From positions 24,789-88,788 of the forward strand of contig CBDHDM010000048.1 of the NCBI GenBank assembly GCA_965261315.1: a stretch of DNA of 64,000 nucleotides. Reading direction: 5' to 3'. Below, in pieces: positions 1-9,657 of this stretch. Below the pieces are notes generated by a model. The model saw only the letters and a program-made list of their open reading frames with translations. It had not been told where the DNA came from and did no database searches. Numbering within the stretch: the first letter of the stretch is position 1; every line of letters starts with the position of its first letter. Made by a program: the position numbers and the translations under genes. This DNA comes from Endozoicomonas sp965261315 (GTDB lineage: Bacteria; Pseudomonadota; Gammaproteobacteria; Pseudomonadales; Endozoicomonadaceae).

Positions 1-3000
1 ATTGATCGACGGCGTTATTCGCAAAGCCGGGATCGTTTCATCCGGGTTTAGAGATGGCAGGTAGTAATACTGATTCTTACGCACATAAAGGTGATCAACA
101 CCAAGACTCTGCCCTCTGGCCAAGGTTATTTCTCCCTCAGGCAGAGTGGCAGGAAACACCGCTTCAAGACCGTACTCCCCATGGCCCAAACGACGCTCTT
201 CAACATTACCCTGATTATCCAGGGTCACATCATAGACCTTCAAGCGGTACATGCCGGGATCTGTATCATTGTTAAAAATCTTTGTCTCCTCTGACAAAGG
301 CAACCCTTCCTCCTGCTCATAATCGGTTTTACGATCCAAAGGACGAATAGTTTCGGCAGGTAGCACTGCCTGTTTATCGAGCGGTAGCCTGGCTCTGTTT
401 TCGTCAGTCGAATCTGCCGGTAAATCTTGAGCAGTTACCTCATTATCTGCCGGTAAATCTTGAGCAGTTACCTCATTATCTGCCGGTAAATCTTGAGCAG
501 TTACCTCATTATCTGCCGGTAAATCTTGAGCAGTTACCTCATTTTCACTCCGGGAATATTGACTGACGGGGTTTAATACTATCCGGGACATTGTCTGCCA
601 GAAGGCAGGCCACAGAATAACATCGCTGGAGTCCCATGTACTTATCCGCTTGTTAGCCTCCCTCAGATAAGGCTGGTTAGCCGACATTTTGAGCGTTTGT
701 TCCTGTGCATCCGTCAGGGCAAAAACGGTATTGGCGTCCACTCCAGCCTGGCCAAAACCCTGTTCGAACCAGCAATGCTGCCAGTGCCGATAAAGAGCCT
801 GGGTCAGAGTATCATTCGTATCATCAGGCTTTAGAGAATGACCCGATGCCTGCCACTGTGCCCGGGCCACCATCCTGATGATTTCCATTCTGGCTTCAGC
901 TTCACTCAGATCAGCCTTAATAAGAATCTCATGGCGTTTTTCATCAAGACTGTTGAGATAACTGCGACGTATCAGCCAGGGACGATCAATGCCAGGCACC
1001 GTGCAGTAGAACCAATCGCAAAGTGCACGATCAACCCCCCCTTCGCCAATCGTCATAGCCGATAATTCGGGCAGTTTCTCCAGAGATGTTTTGGCCGCCA
1101 TAAGGTAAAGCTGATAGTACTGATGAATGTGTTGCCGGAGGCTGTTTTCGGTAAAATCTCCATCGTTAATGACGGCCCTGGCGACATTTTGTAAATCAAG
1201 GCTGGAGGGCTGCAACGGGAGGTTTTGCTGCTGCAACGAAGCCCTCAGTCGACAGTGCCAGTGTGTCAGCAATTCAGCTGTGAACTTGCCCTGAGGCGTT
1301 TGTGGCAATACCTTCTCAACAATGGTTTGCAGTTCTGTCGGGTTATACTGCCGGATAGGCAAATGCCGGAACCTCCCTTTTAACGCCGGAGATAACGGTT
1401 TTCGTCCGCTGTACTCCGGCGGATTGGTCGTGGCAAACAGATGGAAGCCCGGGTGAGCATCACCGGCCAGAATATCGTTTAACTCCCCTTCCAGATGCTG
1501 GTCAATCAGATTCATTTCAGAAATGACGACGATGCCGCCATCGATATTCGCCTTTTGGATGACTGCACACAGCTCCTCCCAGGAACAATCGCAGGCATTC
1601 CGATAAAATACCTCCGGCATGGATTCGCCCCGTTGCTCAGTCTGCTGTTTGATGCTTTCAATCAACAGCTTCAGGGTGACATCCTTGCCCCGCCCGGCAG
1701 GGCCTTCAATCAAGGTCGCCTGACGGCCCCCATGTTTCCTGCCATGATGATAAGCCTGCTGACACCGGCTTAAATCCTGACCAAGCTGTTGCACCAGCTC
1801 ACTGACCGCCGAGCCGGAAGTATCAAACTCAGGCCGGGTTTGCGCAGTCACCTTTATAAAGGCCTGTTGTATATCCACCAGCGTCTGGTTATGCACTCTG
1901 TCACTCAAGGTCCTGCCTACGGGGAAACGGGCAGAAAACCAGCATTCAAGGGATGCCCGGGCATCCTGATGGGTATCGGGGACTTCCGCCCCCAGAACAT
2001 CCCGAAAACTCTGCAACACCAGCCCGTTCATCTGTTCAATGGACACACTGCCACCTGTGTACGTATCGGGTAACGCACGATCCAGATACCAACCCACCCA
2101 GCTGCAGATATCCGTTAAATCTCTGGGGGTAAACTCATGCTCTGGCAGACATTCCGGATAATATTGCCAAAGTGCCATCACACTGTTGGTGGCGCTACGC
2201 GCAATGTCGCCTGATTGCTGTTCTGGCAGATGCCGTTGTAACAGCCGTAGCAGGGCAGGCTCGACCACCCTGTCCCTGAGAAAAGCCCGATTTAAGGGAG
2301 GGTAGTATGCCCTGGGGAGTTTCTCCTTCAGCTCAGGATCTAACCGGCGCCCCGCGTAATGATCCGGGTTACCGGTCAAAATCACCCGGTGCTGAGTGCT
2401 CACCTTGACAGGATGGCCGTTCACATAGATGCAGGGTTCCGGTTCCCATAAACCATTCAGTGAAGCCAGCAACCCGGGTTTGGCAAGATTGGCTTCATCC
2501 AGAACCAACGTAACATAATGTCCGTCTGTGTCCGGTTGAGTATTGGCCCATTCCATCAGCATCCGGTTTTGCTGCGCCATAAAACGGTCGCCATCACCTC
2601 TCTCTTGCCATTGCCAGCGTTTCATCAGGGTCTGTTCGCTGTCGGACGGTCCAAGAGAAATCAAAGAAGCCCACCCAGACGACGCCCTGGCCATATTGGC
2701 GGAAAAATAACTCTTACCGGTTCCGGTTTTTCCCTGCAGGAAAATGGCGGGGGAATCCACAAGCCGGTCATGGAGCCTGGACAAACGACGAAGCTCTCGA
2801 TCCTTCTGGTTAAACGAACCATAACAAAGGTCATGGGCCAGCATCGAGAATGGAGCCTCAGAGCAACCTTTCCATTCAAGTGATTGAGACAGTCGATGTT
2901 CTATACGTTGAATGCATTCGGCTTCACGATTCTCAGTTACCCACTCTCCTCTGCTAATGCCAAAACAGTCAGCGGCCAGGGAGTGAATGGCATCAGATCG

Positions 3001-5568
3001 GGTCTGCGCTGGTTGACACCTTAACTGCCAGCCAGAAGCCAGCGCATCTTCCAACCGTTTAATCTGATTAAGGGGCCTGATTGATAACTGTTGATATTGC
3101 TTTGCCTCCAAGGGATCAACGTCCAGCTGAAAAGCAACCGAACCTTGCTGTGCCTGAGGTACTTGAGCCACAATCAAGGCACAGAGGCTGTCTGAAAACT
3201 CCCTATTCCGGAAGCTTCGATCTGGGCGCTCGTAGGACAGATTCAGCTGTTTAAATTCAGTATTCGCAAATACAGCCGGACCAAAGGCCCTGGCCAGTTT
3301 CCATACATTCTGCATCACAAAATGTCGATCCAGACGCTGGGCACTGTTAATGACAGCATTCAAACCATCAGGGTCCACCCAGGCAGTGTGTTCTGTATCC
3401 GGCAATAACTGCCAACAAGCCACCTTCATAAAATCACGCACTGACGGGGTCTGCCGGGTACCATGGGTTAATACGCTATTGATGGCCTTGCGCCAGTGGC
3501 AGGGTTGAAGCTGCGGGGCATGATCAACCTTCTGCGCCTGCCGGGCAGCCAGTATCAGGTTATTCAGCAACCCTTTTGTCATTTCAGGCAGTGGGTTACC
3601 ACGGTTGGCAGGTACGGTTTTAAAGGCGTTGTAGAGTTCGTTAAGCACCTGTTCTGGCAGTTCATCCCGAGGTATACCATGCTTTACGGCATTGATATCC
3701 CAGATATCTACCTCAGGACAGGGTTCACCCGCAGCGATCATCGAACGCCATACAGAGGATGGGCTTTTCGCAGGCTCAGGCCAGAGTATTGTGATACGAG
3801 CGTCAGGGTATGCCTGTAATTTGCCATTAACCAGCAAAGGTTGCCCACACACCAGGGGTTCCAGCAGCTGCTGAAGCTTTGGATTGCTTTCCAGCCCCCG
3901 GAATACCACGCGCCTGCCTCTCATCAACGCCACTTGCGCCTCGCTTTGAAGGTGCCCGAAATGCGCATCCTTCTCCGAGGTGATATGGATATTGTCAAAC
4001 AGTTGGCTGAAGCTGGTCTGTTCATTGACCCGAATCACCAGGGGTGCTTCCTGTTGACTACTTATCCACTGATCCGCCTGGGTATGTTGCTGATACGTCA
4101 CGGTATTAATGGAGGCATGATCTCCGGTCTGTTCCTGAAGTTGAAAGGTGTTGGGCAGGGGGCACGCATCGTTTTCTTCCAATCCAAGTGACTTGGGTTG
4201 CTTGAGTACATGAGCAACTTGAAGCTGTGGTTTTACGCCGGTGACCTTGTGGATATTCTGAAGTGCACCCAGCAAACAAAACCACAGCGATTCACTGAGG
4301 GGAGAAGTCACTGTCACCACTGCACCGGACTGAACCTGCTCCAACAGACTGGTGTTAGGCACTGCATAGCCTTCCCGGGCAATGCAAATCGGGGTCAGCC
4401 ATTCCTTAATATTACTCTGATTGATGATTAACGGGTTTTGCGGTGTGTTTCGGGCAAGTGCTTTATCACACTCTTTATCACCAGCTTTATCACCAGAACG
4501 GGTCATGGTTTGGAACAGGGAGCGAAGCTCATCATCCCCTAACGGCATCTGATAAAACTGAACATTGCCCGGCAAATGACAGACAACACCGTTGCTCTCA
4601 TAGCGCTTTTGCGCTATCAGCTGGCGAATTGTCTGTTCAAATGCCAGATCATGCCAGTTGGCACCTTTCAGGATCACCCGTTGCCCGGCCTTCAATTGTT
4701 CAAGTTTGCCCGGGATGTGCTGGATTCGCCCCTGCTTATCCACTCCAGGGCCACCGAGAAGCAACTGTCGCCAGTTACTATGCAAATGACAGTCAATAAG
4801 ATCGATATCTTCTTCATCTATGCCACCCTCGGCATAGGGGAATTCTGCCAGTACTGGAGAAACATCACTGATGTCCATCGATTGGCCATTATCAGCCAGT
4901 ACGTCAAACTGCCAGGTATTCCCCGGTCGATGAATGCGCCGCCAGAAATCAGCGCCCGGTGCTTCGTCACTCTTTCCAACCGATGCCAACTGTCCAGGTT
5001 CTGCCACTACCAGCAGAGCAACATCTTCCCCCAGAGGACGTTTCTTCTGGCTGACTCTGTCATACAGACAAGGGTTATCCGGATCCAGTAAATCATTAAG
5101 CTTGGGTAGATCCTCACTGGTGAGTTTTCGGATATCTATAACGAGGGTCAATGGCTGGTCAGCTTCAAATAGCTTGCCCGGTTGAAGAGAGTGACAACCA
5201 CCGCCGGAAATGCTCAACCGGCTCACCAGATTAGCCTGTGACAGGTCATCCGGATGGGAAATAATAACGACATCCCGCTTTTCATCGTGGGTCTGAGCCG
5301 ATAAAAGATGTCGAACCTCATTATCATTTGCGACAAAACGAAAATCGAAGGAATGAGAGGGCTTTGGGAGCAATGAGCCGGTTGAGCATACAGTTCTGGC
5401 TTTGCCAGATATCGCAGGCTGAGATAAAGATAAAGATAAATTCAGTTTGCTGGTTACTTCAGAGCAGCTATCCACTGGCTTTAGCGGATGATCTCTTTTT
5501 ATTCTCTTTTCCGGCAAGTCACTATTAAGTATCGAATTTGTGTTTTCTCCAACAATCTGAACGTCCAT
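1..5568 (-). CDS. Giant dual-AAA+ ATPase (dynein/midasin-related type), 3' end outside window
   Basis: One uninterrupted minus-strand frame of 1,856 codons runs from an ATG at 5568 to the left edge without a stop, so the C-terminus is missing. The first ~900 residues match nothing I recognise. A first AAA+ module has Walker A GKTGTGKS (~residue 944), Walker B LVLDEANLA (~1022) and sensor-1 ILTGNPDHY (~1064). A second has GPAGRGKD (~1290), the Walker-B-like VVISEMNL (~1348, catalytic Asp replaced by Ser) and FATTNPPEYSG (~1378). Asn-Pro after the sensor strand is typical of dynein-related AAA_5/MoxR/midasin modules. Four 11-residue repeats lie near the visible C-terminal part. No signal peptide is seen. 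An unfolding or remodelling role is inferred from the family; the substrate is unknown. The gene appears to be transcribed alone. Confidence 0.85.
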   Translation of the reverse strand, partial: MDVQIVGENTNSILNSDLPEKRIKRDHPLKPVDSCSEVTSKLNLSLSLSQPAISGKARTVCSTGSLLPKPSHSFDFRFVANDNEVRHLLSAQTHDEKRDVVIISHPDDLSQANLVSRLSISGGGCHSLQPGKLFEADQPLTLVIDIRKLTSEDLPKLNDLLDPDNPCLYDRVSQKKRPLGEDVALLVVAEPGQLASVGKSDEAPGADFWRRIHRPGNTWQFDVLADNGQSMDISDVSPVLAEFPYAEGGIDEEDIDLIDCHLHSNWRQLLLGGPGVDKQGRIQHIPGKLEQLKAGQRVILKGANWHDLAFEQTIRQLIAQKRYESNGVVCHLPGNVQFYQMPLGDDELRSLFQTMTRSGDKAGDKECDKALARNTPQNPLIINQSNIKEWLTPICIAREGYAVPNTSLLEQVQSGAVVTVTSPLSESLWFCLLGALQNIHKVTGVKPQLQVAHVLKQPKSLGLEENDACPLPNTFQLQEQTGDHASINTVTYQQHTQADQWISSQQEAPLVIRVNEQTSFSQLFDNIHITSEKDAHFGHLQSEAQVALMRGRRVVFRGLESNPKLQQLLEPLVCGQPLLVNGKLQAYPDARITILWPEPAKSPSSVWRSMIAAGEPCPEVDIWDINAVKHGIPRDELPEQVLNELYNAFKTVPANRGNPLPEMTKGLLNNLILAARQAQKVDHAPQLQPCHWRKAINSVLTHGTRQTPSVRDFMKVACWQLLPDTEHTAWVDPDGLNAVINSAQRLDRHFVMQNVWKLARAFGPAVFANTEFKQLNLSYERPDRSFRNREFSDSLCALIVAQVPQAQQGSVAFQLDVDPLEAKQYQQLSIRPLNQIKRLEDALASGWQLRCQPAQTRSDAIHSLAADCFGISRGEWVTENREAECIQRIEHRLSQSLEWKGCSEAPFSMLAHDLCYGSFNQKDRELRRLSRLHDRLVDSPAIFLQGKTGTGKSYFSANMARASSGWASLISLGPSDSEQTLMKRWQWQERGDGDRFMAQQNRMLMEWANTQPDTDGHYVTLVLDEANLAKPGLLASLNGLWEPEPCIYVNGHPVKVSTQHRVILTGNPDHYAGRRLDPELKEKLPRAYYPPLNRAFLRDRVVEPALLRLLQRHLPEQQSGDIARSATNSVMALWQYYPECLPEHEFTPRDLTDICSWVGWYLDRALPDTYTGGSVSIEQMNGLVLQSFRDVLGAEVPDTHQDARASLECWFSARFPVGRTLSDRVHNQTLVDIQQAFIKVTAQTRPEFDTSGSAVSELVQQLGQDLSRCQQAYHHGRKHGGRQATLIEGPAGRGKDVTLKLLIESIKQQTEQRGESMPEVFYRNACDCSWEELCAVIQKANIDGGIVVISEMNLIDQHLEGELNDILAGDAHPGFHLFATTNPPEYSGRKPLSPALKGRFRHLPIRQYNPTELQTIVEKVLPQTPQGKFTAELLTHWHCRLRASLQQQNLPLQPSSLDLQNVARAVINDGDFTENSLRQHIHQYYQLYLMAAKTSLEKLPELSAMTIGEGGVDRALCDWFYCTVPGIDRPWLIRRSYLNSLDEKRHEILIKADLSEAEARMEIIRMVARAQWQASGHSLKPDDTNDTLTQALYRHWQHCWFEQGFGQAGVDANTVFALTDAQEQTLKMSANQPYLREANKRISTWDSSDVILWPAFWQTMSRIVLNPVSQYSRSENEVTAQDLPADNEVTAQDLPADNEVTAQDLPADNEVTAQDLPADSTDENRARLPLDKQAVLPAETIRPLDRKTDYEQEEGLPLSEETKIFNNDTDPGMYRLKVYDVTLDNQGNVEERRLGHGEYGLEAVFPATLPEGEITLARGQSLGVDHLYVRKNQYYYLPSLNPDETIPALRITPSIN
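414..545 (-). repeat. Four tandem 33-bp repeats inside the giant AAA+ gene
   Basis: Four consecutive 33-bp units (414-446, 447-479, 480-512, 513-545) encode PADNEVTAQDL in the minus-strand frame. The units look identical except at the outermost edge of the last one. The period is a multiple of three, so copy-number change would keep the reading frame. The acidic, Ala/Pro-containing unit suggests a flexible linker after the second AAA+ module. Confidence 0.9.
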
Positions 5569-6057
5569 AAATTACATCTCATATTTAGTCTTAAACTTTC
5601 CTGATTACCACTGAAGTTACGCCCGCTCACAGCCAGATGGTTGTCGAATAATAAGGGCTACAGGTTAAATGATCGTTTAATCAGCTTGACAAAACAGCCC
5701 TAATTCATGGGAATATTACTCCTGCTCTTAATGACACTGTTGCTTAGTAATGCCGAACAACTTTTTACGGAGTGTTCTTTTGTCAGGCCCCATCATATCA
5801 AGGTCTTGGGCGGAACTTGCTCCTGCTGTTGTTTATGAAATATTCGGGTTAATACTTTTTTTGACATACAGATTGAATAATAGTTTCATTTTTAACTCAG
5901 CAACCACCGGCTAAAGCCGGTGATTTTAACCTTGTGGAAGACTAATAAACCTGCCTTTCATCCATGATCTATAAGCTTGGTAGTACGGATAAACGTCATC
6001 AGGCAACGATGGGAGGACCGGATGAAGCAGGCGACCAGTGGTTGAGTAGTGCAATAG
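5569..6057. other. Gene-free stretch with one small hairpin
   Basis: No coding region was recognised between the start of the giant AAA+ gene and the transposase remnant. It should contain the promoter of the minus-strand gene. A 7-bp stem (CACCGGC/GCCGGTG, 5905-5922) with a TAAA loop is followed by ATTTTAA and could act as a weak terminator or be a small repeat. Nothing else stands out. Confidence 0.5.
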
Positions 6058-6264
6058 AGCAGGGGTTCAACCGGCAATCTTCTATCAATAAATCAGAGCA
6101 GTGTCACCGGTATCTTCGAAATCGCCCGGGACAATTCGAATATGCAGATGCGACTAAAAATACCAGGTGCCTGGTGGAAACCTTCCAACGCAGGAGCAAT
6201 GCTTTGCTTAAGAACATTGCGTTCTAACGGGGATTGGGATAACTACTGGAAAAAAGCAGAGTAA
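6058..6264 (+). pseudogene. Transposase C-terminal remnant (ISKra4/UPF0236-like)
   Basis: The frame open from 6058 to the TAA at 6262-6264 ends with MRLKIPGAWW, then SNAGAMLCLRTLRSNGDWD. This matches the conserved C-terminal pattern of ISKra4/UPF0236-type transposases (arginine-rich strand, bulky aromatic pair, then NAxxMLxLR). No start codon or catalytic domain is present, so it is only a tail. An unrelated overlapping frame (5964-6227) is longer but has no recognisable similarity. An inverted repeat (6264-6296) overlaps the stop and may terminate transcription. Confidence 0.55.
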
Positions 6265-6296
6265 TGGGTGGATGGAACACTTTTAATTCCACCCAT
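6264..6296 (+). terminator. Inverted repeat after transposase remnant
   Basis: The 9-bp arms ATGGGTGGA (6264-6272) and TCCACCCAT (6288-6296) can form a hairpin directly at the stop of the transposase remnant. There is no strong T-tract, so it may instead belong to the former element's end. Confidence 0.4.
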
Positions 6297-6477
6297 GAAA
6301 AAGAGTTGATAAGAATACTGAGTAATAAAAGACAACCCGATCGAGCAGTCATAAAAACCATAACTCCTAAGCCTTTTTGGAAGTGGCAAATATTAGTTGG
6401 CGCTAGGAGAGGTATTAGATTACTTATGAGTAAATCAGGACGGGGCAGTTCAGAAAATGCGATTAATGGTTTTATTT

Positions 6478-6528
6478 TTAACCACAAAGGACACACAGGA
6501 TTCTACTTATTGTGATCTTTGTGGTTAA
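6478..6528. repeat. Extragenic palindrome (AACCACAAAG type)
   Basis: Perfect 12-bp arms TTAACCACAAAG (6478-6489) and CTTTGTGGTTAA (6517-6528), extended inward by CACA/TGTG after a mismatch. It resembles the larger palindrome at 13847-13924, which shares the AACCACA...TGTGGTT outer arms, so both appear to belong to one family of dispersed palindromic repeats. It lies downstream of the minus-strand LysR gene, where it could act as a terminator. Confidence 0.65.
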
Positions 6529-6538
6529 GAAAGCAGGA

Positions 6539-7501
6539 TCAGGGAACGTGATATCCCATGGGAGCCTGGTCATCGTATTGAAGCCAGACTTTATTCAGCC
6601 AGGCTTCAGAGCCGAGCCAGTCGAGAACCCACTTCAGACCCTGTCCCATATTTTCCTGATTCCAGGCCAGCAGGCAGCCATCGTTGTAATGCAGGTCAAT
6701 GACTTCCTTGCGAACCAGCAAACCCTCTGCAATATAAGGTTTTGTAAAATGGCTTGGCAGAATGGTGGCACCCAGGCCTCGTAACAGGCACCCGATCGCG
6801 GCTCGAAAACTGGGCACCAGCAGTACCTGCTGATTTTCCAGAAGCAGGTTATAACCCTGACGGAAGAAGCGTGAAGTGTCCTGAATACAAATGGAACGGT
6901 ATTCCTGAAGCTCTTCCATTGAGAGGGGTTCTTGCCGCTTGGCCAGTGGATGATCTGGCGAAACAACAAAATCCCAGGTCATGTTGCCCATAGAGCGCCA
7001 GGCAAAACGATCCTGATTAAGAATAGCTTCGGGAATATCCTGTGGAGCCCCAATAACAACCTGACAACGGCCATGGAAAAGTGAGTCCCAGGAGCCGTTA
7101 TAGACTTCGGTATTGATCACCAGCCCTGCTTCAGGGCGCACGGCCTGAAGGTCGTGGATCAGGTCATAGACTTTTCCCTGGTTAACCACGTTGTCCAGTG
7201 CTATGCGCAGTTCCTGTTCCCAGCCAGTAGCTAATTGTCGTGTACTGTTTTCAAGCTCTTCGAGGGATGCGAGAAGCTTGTCAGTATGTTCAATGAAATG
7301 TTCGCCAGCAGGTGTCAGATCAACACGTTTGCTGTCGCGTAGAAACAGTTGTACACCAAGGCGGTCTTCCAGTTTTCTAACGGTATAGCTGATTGCCGAG
7401 GGCACTTTATGCAGATGTTTGGCGGCAGCTGTAAAGTTACGAAAATGGGCAACTGCCCGAACAATCTGTAGCGTTTCCGTTGGGATCATAGAAGGCTGCA
7501 A
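6539..7501 (-). CDS. LysR-family regulator, PunR/YdhB-like
   Basis: A 320-aa LysR-type regulator. The N-terminal winged helix-turn-helix (residues ~8-67) contains FTAAAKHLHKVPSAISYTVRKLE, very close to the E. coli PunR/YdhB pattern (LHRVPSAVSYTVRQLE). The effector domain carries the PunR-like NGSWDSLFHGR...VVIGAPQDIP segment and the C-terminal LLDxLGSE-type ending. PunR activates the purine-nucleoside transporter PunC in E. coli. Here the neighbour on the same strand is a glutamate decarboxylase, 119 bp upstream, and the deo nucleoside operon is 2 kb away. Control of nucleoside genes is therefore only inferred. The ATG at 7501 gives about 6-8 extra residues compared with many homologues. Confidence 0.85.
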   Translation of the reverse strand: MQPSMIPTETLQIVRAVAHFRNFTAAAKHLHKVPSAISYTVRKLEDRLGVQLFLRDSKRVDLTPAGEHFIEHTDKLLASLEELENSTRQLATGWEQELRIALDNVVNQGKVYDLIHDLQAVRPEAGLVINTEVYNGSWDSLFHGRCQVVIGAPQDIPEAILNQDRFAWRSMGNMTWDFVVSPDHPLAKRQEPLSMEELQEYRSICIQDTSRFFRQGYNLLLENQQVLLVPSFRAAIGCLLRGLGATILPSHFTKPYIAEGLLVRKEVIDLHYNDGCLLAWNQENMGQGLKWVLDWLGSEAWLNKVWLQYDDQAPMGYHVP

Positions 7502-7571
7502 TGGGTTATGTCGATGAGGCTGGCAATAATACCTGATCAGTGCTCTTTGTTTTCAGGTTTTTTCATTTTAT

Positions 7572-7600
7572 CGCACACACCTGCAATACAGGCGTGCGCG
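7572..7600. other. Hairpin between decarboxylase and LysR genes
   Basis: Arms at 7572-7583 and 7589-7600 pair over 12 positions with two mismatches. Immediately beside the stem (7601-7620) the tetranucleotide TAAA is repeated about five times up to the decarboxylase stop. There is no U-tract in either direction, so it is probably an mRNA structure or a factor-dependent stop rather than an intrinsic terminator. Confidence 0.45.
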
Positions 7601-7620
7601 ATAAATAAATAAATAAATAA

Positions 7621-9015
7621 TTAATTATGATTATAACCAGCGGAGTCTTCGGCATTCCCGGGCTCTTGGACAGGGTGCTTTTCAAAATAATCAATACAGC
7701 GTTTCAGGTCATCAATCAGCAAGTCGGCAAGATCGTGGGTAAAACCATGGCGAACCAGAATACGCATGATGACCAGATCTTCACGGTTTGCTGGCATGGA
7801 GTACGCGGCAATCTGCCAACCCCGACTACGGATTCGATCCGAAAGATCATAAAGACTGAATCCGGGGTGTAACCCTTTTTTCAGTGACCAGCTCATGGCC
7901 GGTATGCCACCCTTACCATTATAAATAATGTCAAAGATACCCAGCTTCTCAATCTCTTTACTGAGGTATTGAGCCGTTTCATAGCAGGCCTGCTGTATAC
8001 GACAATAGCCTTCCTTTCCTAGCCGGAGAAATATGTAATACTGAGCTGCAATCTGTCCTCCGGGACGGGAGAAGTTCAGTGCAAAGGTTGGCATATCACC
8101 ACCGAGATAGTTCACCCGAAAGATCAGATTTTCCGGGAGGTCTTCTTTATCACGCCATACGACCCAGCCAACGCCCAGAGGTGCCAGGCCAAACTTATGG
8201 CCGGAAGCATTGATTGATTTGACGCGTGGCAGTCGGAAATCCCAGAGCAGGTCGGGTTCGCAGAAAGGTGCCAGAAATCCACCGCTGGCCGCATCCACAT
8301 GGATGGGAATATCCAGCCCGGTATCCTGCTGAAGTTTGTCCAGCGCTTTACTGACAGCTTCGACCGGCTCGTATTGGCAGGTAAAGGTGACGCCCAGGGT
8401 TGGCACAACGCCTATTGTGTTTTCATCGCATCGTTTGATCGCTTCTTCAGGACTCATGATCAGCCTATCTCCTTCCATGGGGATTTCTCTGAGTTCAATG
8501 TCCCAGTAGCGTGCAAATTTGTGCCAGCAAATCTGAACCGGACCACAGACCATGTTGGGCTTATCGGTGGGTTTGCCCTGCTGTTTCATTTTTTCCCGCC
8601 AGCGCCATTTCAGTGCCATCCCGCCCAGCATGGCCGCTTCACTGGAACCGGTTGTTGAGCAACCAAGGGTATTCATGGCATCGGGCGAGTTCCAGAGATC
8701 AGCCAGCATATGAACGCAGCGGCTCTCAAGTTCTGCTGTCTGCGGATATTCATCCTTGTCGATCATGTTTTTATCGACACATTCATCCATGATTTTGTGA
8801 ACTTCATCCTCTACCCAGGTCTGGCAGAAAGTGGCCAGGTTTTGACGGGAGTTACCATCCAGCATTAGCTCATCATGAACCACCTGATAAGCATGCCGTG
8901 GCTCCTGTTGTTTTTCCGGCATCTTGTATTTTGGCATGCTGACCGAAAGATCCGATGAGGCGTAAACGTCATCTACAAGATTGTCCAGAATATCATCGTG
9001 GTAATGCAGTGGCAT
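7621..9015 (-). CDS. gad: Glutamate decarboxylase (PLP-dependent)
   Basis: At 464 aa this matches the usual length of GadA/GadB. It converts L-glutamate to GABA and CO2, consuming a proton in the cytoplasm (acid resistance, GABA formation). Visible marks are the TTGSSEAAMLGG substrate/phosphate segment (~residues 123-134), HVDAASGGF with the PLP-pyridine Asp, and SINASGHKFG, whose Lys forms the Schiff base (~residue 273). The C-terminus retains a His-containing tail (YNHN), as in acid-inducible GadB, where a C-terminal His closes the active site at neutral pH. No glutamate/GABA antiporter (gadC) is adjacent. The gene is in line with the downstream LysR gene, separated by a hairpin. Confidence 0.95.
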   Translation of the reverse strand: MPLHYHDDILDNLVDDVYASSDLSVSMPKYKMPEKQQEPRHAYQVVHDELMLDGNSRQNLATFCQTWVEDEVHKIMDECVDKNMIDKDEYPQTAELESRCVHMLADLWNSPDAMNTLGCSTTGSSEAAMLGGMALKWRWREKMKQQGKPTDKPNMVCGPVQICWHKFARYWDIELREIPMEGDRLIMSPEEAIKRCDENTIGVVPTLGVTFTCQYEPVEAVSKALDKLQQDTGLDIPIHVDAASGGFLAPFCEPDLLWDFRLPRVKSINASGHKFGLAPLGVGWVVWRDKEDLPENLIFRVNYLGGDMPTFALNFSRPGGQIAAQYYIFLRLGKEGYCRIQQACYETAQYLSKEIEKLGIFDIIYNGKGGIPAMSWSLKKGLHPGFSLYDLSDRIRSRGWQIAAYSMPANREDLVIMRILVRHGFTHDLADLLIDDLKRCIDYFEKHPVQEPGNAEDSAGYNHN

Positions 9016-9657
9016 GATTCAGGCTCCAGGGCGGACAGTAGCGTTAGAAAACTTTATGGAAAAAAACAGATGCACGATGGCTGACATCAGAGATCTATCA
9101 GGAGTATAGACAGGAATTGTCGTTTTGAAGGCAGGGCTGTTTCCAGACAGGTATCAGGTTCTAACAGAGCTCAGGAATTGTTCAAAAAGTTAGAATGAGC
9201 ATCCTTATTTTGTTGATATACCCTGCTGTCATCAGCCGATAGTATTCGTCGTCGTTCCATGGCGGTACTGGCGGGAACCAGTATGGCTGGCTGAAAAAAG
9301 CTCGGACTATTACTGTTGCCTGTTCCAATAGGTCGATGCTTCAGCAATGGGCGAATGAGCCTGCAGTATGCCCTGTAGACTCAGGTGGATGATCAGCGAA
9401 AAAACCCTGTATTTTTACAGGGTTTTTTTGTGTCTGAATTTTGATGCCAATTACTCCTGATTCTTTCTGCATCAAGCCAATGAATGAGTAAGTTCGATGC
9501 GTCCTGCCGAAAACAGGATTCGTACAGGGCTTGAGTTGTTGATTGGTATACTATTGAAACAGGTTCCACTGGCTTATGAACTTGATGCTTCTGGTTCATG
9601 GCTATTCTCAATTACCAGTCACTGGCTGGCTGCCAATTTTTCCAGAGGGATTGCCCC
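9016..9657. other. 642-bp intergenic region between gad and deoC
   Basis: No gene was recognised. It holds the divergent promoter regions of the decarboxylase (minus) and deoC (plus) and an intrinsic terminator at 9399-9429. The terminator has no obvious gene feeding it from the left, so a short RNA or a degenerate gene between about 9180 and 9400 is possible. I found no convincing ORF there. Confidence 0.5.
9399..9429 (+). terminator. Bidirectional intrinsic terminator
   Basis: A perfect stem built from AAACCCTGTA / TACAGGGTTT with a short T-rich loop is followed by a run of T on the plus strand, and its left side is A-rich, so it can work in both directions. It stands ~230 bp upstream of deoC and insulates that operon. 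Confidence 0.8.

Noticed and set aside
414..545. Possible CRISPR-like array at the left end
   Set aside because: The 33-bp units are contiguous without spacers and in frame with the coding sequence, so this is a protein repeat.
54..5528. Many plus-strand frames of 60-170 aa at the left end
   Set aside because: All are antisense to the continuous minus-strand AAA+ frame, which has P-loops and Walker B motifs; none has a recognisable domain.
5860..5890. TTGACA followed by an AT-rich stretch as a sigma-70 promoter
   Set aside because: No acceptable -10 hexamer at 16-18 bp and no gene directly downstream.
5964..6227. 87-aa frame before the LysR gene
   Set aside because: No similarity recognised, and a different overlapping frame shows the transposase C-terminal motif.
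9225..9400. Small protein or sRNA gene ahead of the 9399 terminator
   Set aside because: Only frames shorter than ~20 codons with no ribosome-binding site; an RNA is possible but nothing in the sequence supports it directly.
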